Source: Streptomyces sp. SJL17-4
GTDB lineage: Bacteria > Actinomycetota > Actinomycetes > Streptomycetales > Streptomycetaceae
Length of the DNA: 64,000 nt
Direction of reading: 5' to 3'
Assembly: GCF_036826855.1 (NCBI RefSeq)
Contig: NZ_CP104578.1
Coordinates: 4,127,501-4,191,500, forward strand
Shown here: positions 61,968 through 64,000 of the stretch, piece after piece
Layout: the number at the start of each line of letters is the position of its first letter
Numbering within the stretch: the stretch's first letter is position 1
Position numbers and translations under genes: made by a program
The notes under the pieces: model-generated
What the model saw: the letters and a program-made list of their open reading frames with translations, nothing else
Told to the model about the DNA's origin: nothing
Databases searched by the model: none

Positions 61968-63933
61968 CCAGGCGTACGGGCTTCTCGGGGCGCACCCCCG
62001 TGCGGGCCAGCCACGCCCGCAGCGGCTCCGGGTCGCCGTCCTCGACGAGCGCGAGGACACGGGGGCCGAGGTCCGCCGCCCGCTCGCCGCCGACGAGGAG
62101 CGCGGGGCCGTCGAGCCAGTCGAGGCCGGGGGTGGCCTCGGCGGTGTCCACGGCCGCGCAGCAGACCATCGCGGTGACGTGGTCGGCGAGCAGGTCGCGG
62201 CCGGAGCGGGGCGGCTGGAGCGGGAAGAGCGGCAGCGGGCCGTCCGGGCCGCTGACGACCACGGGGGGTGTGGTGCCGGAGTGCCGGTCGTTTCTCTCGG
62301 CGCTGCGGGCCGCCGCCTCGGCGGTCAGGGCGGTGGCGGCCACCCGCGCCTCCCGGGCGGCCTCCTCGCGCGCGAGGAGCGCGCTGAGCGCGCCGGCGAG
62401 CGCCTCGGCGGCGGGGTTGACGGCCTCTTCGTCGTCCTCGATGTCGAGGTCGACGTCGGTGGCATCCTCGATGTCGACCTCGTCAGTGAGGGTGACCCGG
62501 CCGTCGTCGTGGCTGCGGGCGTCCGCGCCTTCCACCGGGAGCGGGCGGTCCCCGGGCACTGCGGCGGCGTCGGCGTCGTCGACATCTGCATCGACATCGG
62601 CGGCGACATCTGCGGTGACATCGGCGGGCTTCGCCGGCTCCGTGGAGAGGTGGGCGATCACCCGGGTCAGGGTCGGGCCGTCGGCAACGCCCTCACCGCC
62701 CCTGCCCCTGCCCCCGCCCCCGGCCGCGGAATCCGCCAGGCCGAGGCCGTCGAGGACCTGGTGCAGCCGGGCCGCGTCGGTGCGCCACTTCCGGTCGACG
62801 ACCTCCTCCGGGTACTGGCTCCACTCCACCGGGGACCAGTCGGGCCCGGGTTCGGCCGGGCCGCCGTGGAAGAGACGGGCGGCGAGCAGCGAGGTGGCCT
62901 CGTCGACCGCGCCCGGCTCCTCCAGGAGGTCGCAGGCGGGCCGCTCGCCGAGCCGGGAGGAGAAGCCGTCCGCGAGCCGGTCGCGGCGGGAGAGCTCGGT
63001 CAGGGCGGAGACCACGCCGGCGTCGAGCTTGGCGGGCCAGCGGCCCATCCGCCAGGCGGGCAGCGCGACGCGGGTCAGGAGCCGGTCCCAGCCCGCGTAC
63101 GCCAGGCCGACCTGCTCCTGGGCGACGATCCGAACGCCGTAGTCCACGGCCTGGGCGCGCTCCGAGCCGGCGGCGGCGACCCCGCGCTCCATCTCGGCGG
63201 CGTGCCCGCGGCAGGCGCGGAGGAGGACACGGGCGACCTGCCCGACGGCGCCCGCGCCCAGTCGGCGGAACGGGTCGAGACCGGGGGTCTCCGGCACGGC
63301 CACGGCCGCGTCCAGGCCCCGGACGAAACGGCGGGCCGCGGCTATGTCGGGGTGCGCGGCGGGGCCCGTACCGGCGACGACCGGGGCGAGGACCGCCCTC
63401 AGCTCGCCGACGCGCATCCACCACAGGAAGGGCGAACCTATGACGAGGACGGGGGCGCCTTCGCCCTCCCCCTCGCCGCCCGGTGTGCGCAGCGCGCGGT
63501 GGGCCCGGTGGGTGCGGTCCTCCAGCCAGCTGTCGCAGTCCGGGGTCAGGGCTATCGCGGCGGGCGCCGGGACGTCGAGCCGGTCGGCCAGGTCCCGGAC
63601 GAGCCGGTAGAGGTCGGGGGCGGCGGTCTCGGAGAGCTCCACCGTCGGCGTGGCGGCCGGACGGGCGCGGGCCACGACGAGGGCGACGGCGGTGCCGGCG
63701 AGGAGGACGAGGACCGCGAGGACGGTCACCACCCAGCGGGCCGTGTCCCAGCCGGAGCCGGTGAAGTGGCCGGTGGCCCCGCCCGCGTACAGGACGACGG
63801 CCACGGCGGCGGGCAGGACCGCGAGGCCCAGCGCCCTGCCGCGGACCCGGAGGACGGCGAGGGCCCGGGAGCGCGCGGCGCGCGCTCCCCACTCCTCGCC
63901 GACAACGGAACCGGTACCGGACACGCCGTACAT
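61963..63933 (-). CDS. M48-like membrane protein without the HExxH zinc motif
   Basis: A 656-residue protein with two N-terminal transmembrane helices (about 33-55 and 65-88). An M48-like segment follows: LYRLVRDLADRLDVPAPAAIALT, then GELRAVLAPVVAG. In peptidases of this fold that second position reads ELRAVLAHELGH, so the zinc-binding HExxH is gone. The middle is helical. An acidic Asp/Ala/Val-rich stretch (about 465-535) is low complexity. A C-terminal conserved-looking end follows (GRDLLADHVTAMVCC). ATG 63933 follows GGAGGGG; an open frame extends to 63996. It is probably a pseudopeptidase or a binding protein; function unknown. Confidence 0.6.
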   Translation of the reverse strand: MYGVSGTGSVVGEEWGARAARSRALAVLRVRGRALGLAVLPAAVAVVLYAGGATGHFTGSGWDTARWVVTVLAVLVLLAGTAVALVVARARPAATPTVELSETAAPDLYRLVRDLADRLDVPAPAAIALTPDCDSWLEDRTHRAHRALRTPGGEGEGEGAPVLVIGSPFLWWMRVGELRAVLAPVVAGTGPAAHPDIAAARRFVRGLDAAVAVPETPGLDPFRRLGAGAVGQVARVLLRACRGHAAEMERGVAAAGSERAQAVDYGVRIVAQEQVGLAYAGWDRLLTRVALPAWRMGRWPAKLDAGVVSALTELSRRDRLADGFSSRLGERPACDLLEEPGAVDEATSLLAARLFHGGPAEPGPDWSPVEWSQYPEEVVDRKWRTDAARLHQVLDGLGLADSAAGGGGRGRGGEGVADGPTLTRVIAHLSTEPAKPADVTADVAADVDADVDDADAAAVPGDRPLPVEGADARSHDDGRVTLTDEVDIEDATDVDLDIEDDEEAVNPAAEALAGALSALLAREEAAREARVAATALTAEAAARSAERNDRHSGTTPPVVVSGPDGPLPLFPLQPPRSGRDLLADHVTAMVCCAAVDTAEATPGLDWLDGPALLVGGERAADLGPRVLALVEDGDPEPLRAWLARTGVRPEKPVRLV

Positions 63934-64000
63934 CACCCCCTCCTGCCCACGTCGGGACTGCCTGTGGCGGTGTTGCTCACTCCCCCACTGTGGCACCCGC

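Overview
The window is chromosomal DNA of a Streptomyces. It has very high GC, GTG starts and AGGAGG-type ribosome binding sites. Its gene order matches a conserved core block of Streptomyces chromosomes. The anchor genes recognised from their proteins are atrA, bldC, vdh (valine dehydrogenase) and an lsr2-like gene, known in S. coelicolor as SCO4118, SCO4091, SCO4089 and SCO4076. The block runs here in descending SCO order. I see no insertion sequence, prophage, integrase or CRISPR array.

Region 1 (1-24.8 kb) is regulatory and envelope-related. It holds a truncated MFS transporter, a PAS/PP2C/ATPase regulator, a type II NADH dehydrogenase divergent from atrA, and a membrane-anchored ECF sigma factor with a carbohydrate-binding tail. 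Then come an AfsR-like regulator, a Uma2 protein, a degenerate asparagine-synthetase-like protein divergent from a TPR developmental regulator, an L-2-hydroxyglutarate oxidase, trmB, a PrsW-like protease and an aldo/keto reductase. The region ends with an M23 cell-wall hydrolase behind a c-di-AMP (ydaO-type) riboswitch, a membrane PP2C phosphatase and a TipA-type MerR regulator.

Region 2 (24.8-40 kb) carries tRNA-fMet, a rhodanese, a SigJ/ECF41 sigma factor with its own-type promoter, a translationally coupled lipid kinase/PAP2 pair, tRNA-Lys and a DEAD-box helicase with a repetitive RG-rich tail. A lipoprotein, a minimal metalloprotease, a Glu-Asp-Phe tRNA cluster, a DsbA/CcdA redox operon, an HrpA helicase and a second tRNA-Asp follow.

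Region 3 (40-54.5 kb) contains bldC with an unusually large non-coding surround, vdh, a DUF3073 gene, purM-purF, a META-domain lipoprotein and a maleylpyruvate isomerase-like protein. It also has a SnoaL-like protein, an ArsR regulator with an M23 membrane peptidase, and the overlapping purS-purQ-purL operon.

Region 4 (54.5-64 kb) carries the lsr2-like gene and tRNA-Gly(UCC). Next is an ABC exporter plus two-component system lying exactly between two identical tRNA-Gly(GCC) genes. It ends with purC, a dimethylformamidase-beta-like protein and an M48-like membrane protein that lacks the zinc motif.

Six purine-synthesis genes (purC, F, L, M, Q, S) lie in three clusters. The most distinctive regulatory elements are the c-di-AMP riboswitch, the ECF41 promoter, the MerR operator with a 19-bp spacer, the 20-bp palindrome before the ArsR gene, and the palindromes around bldC.
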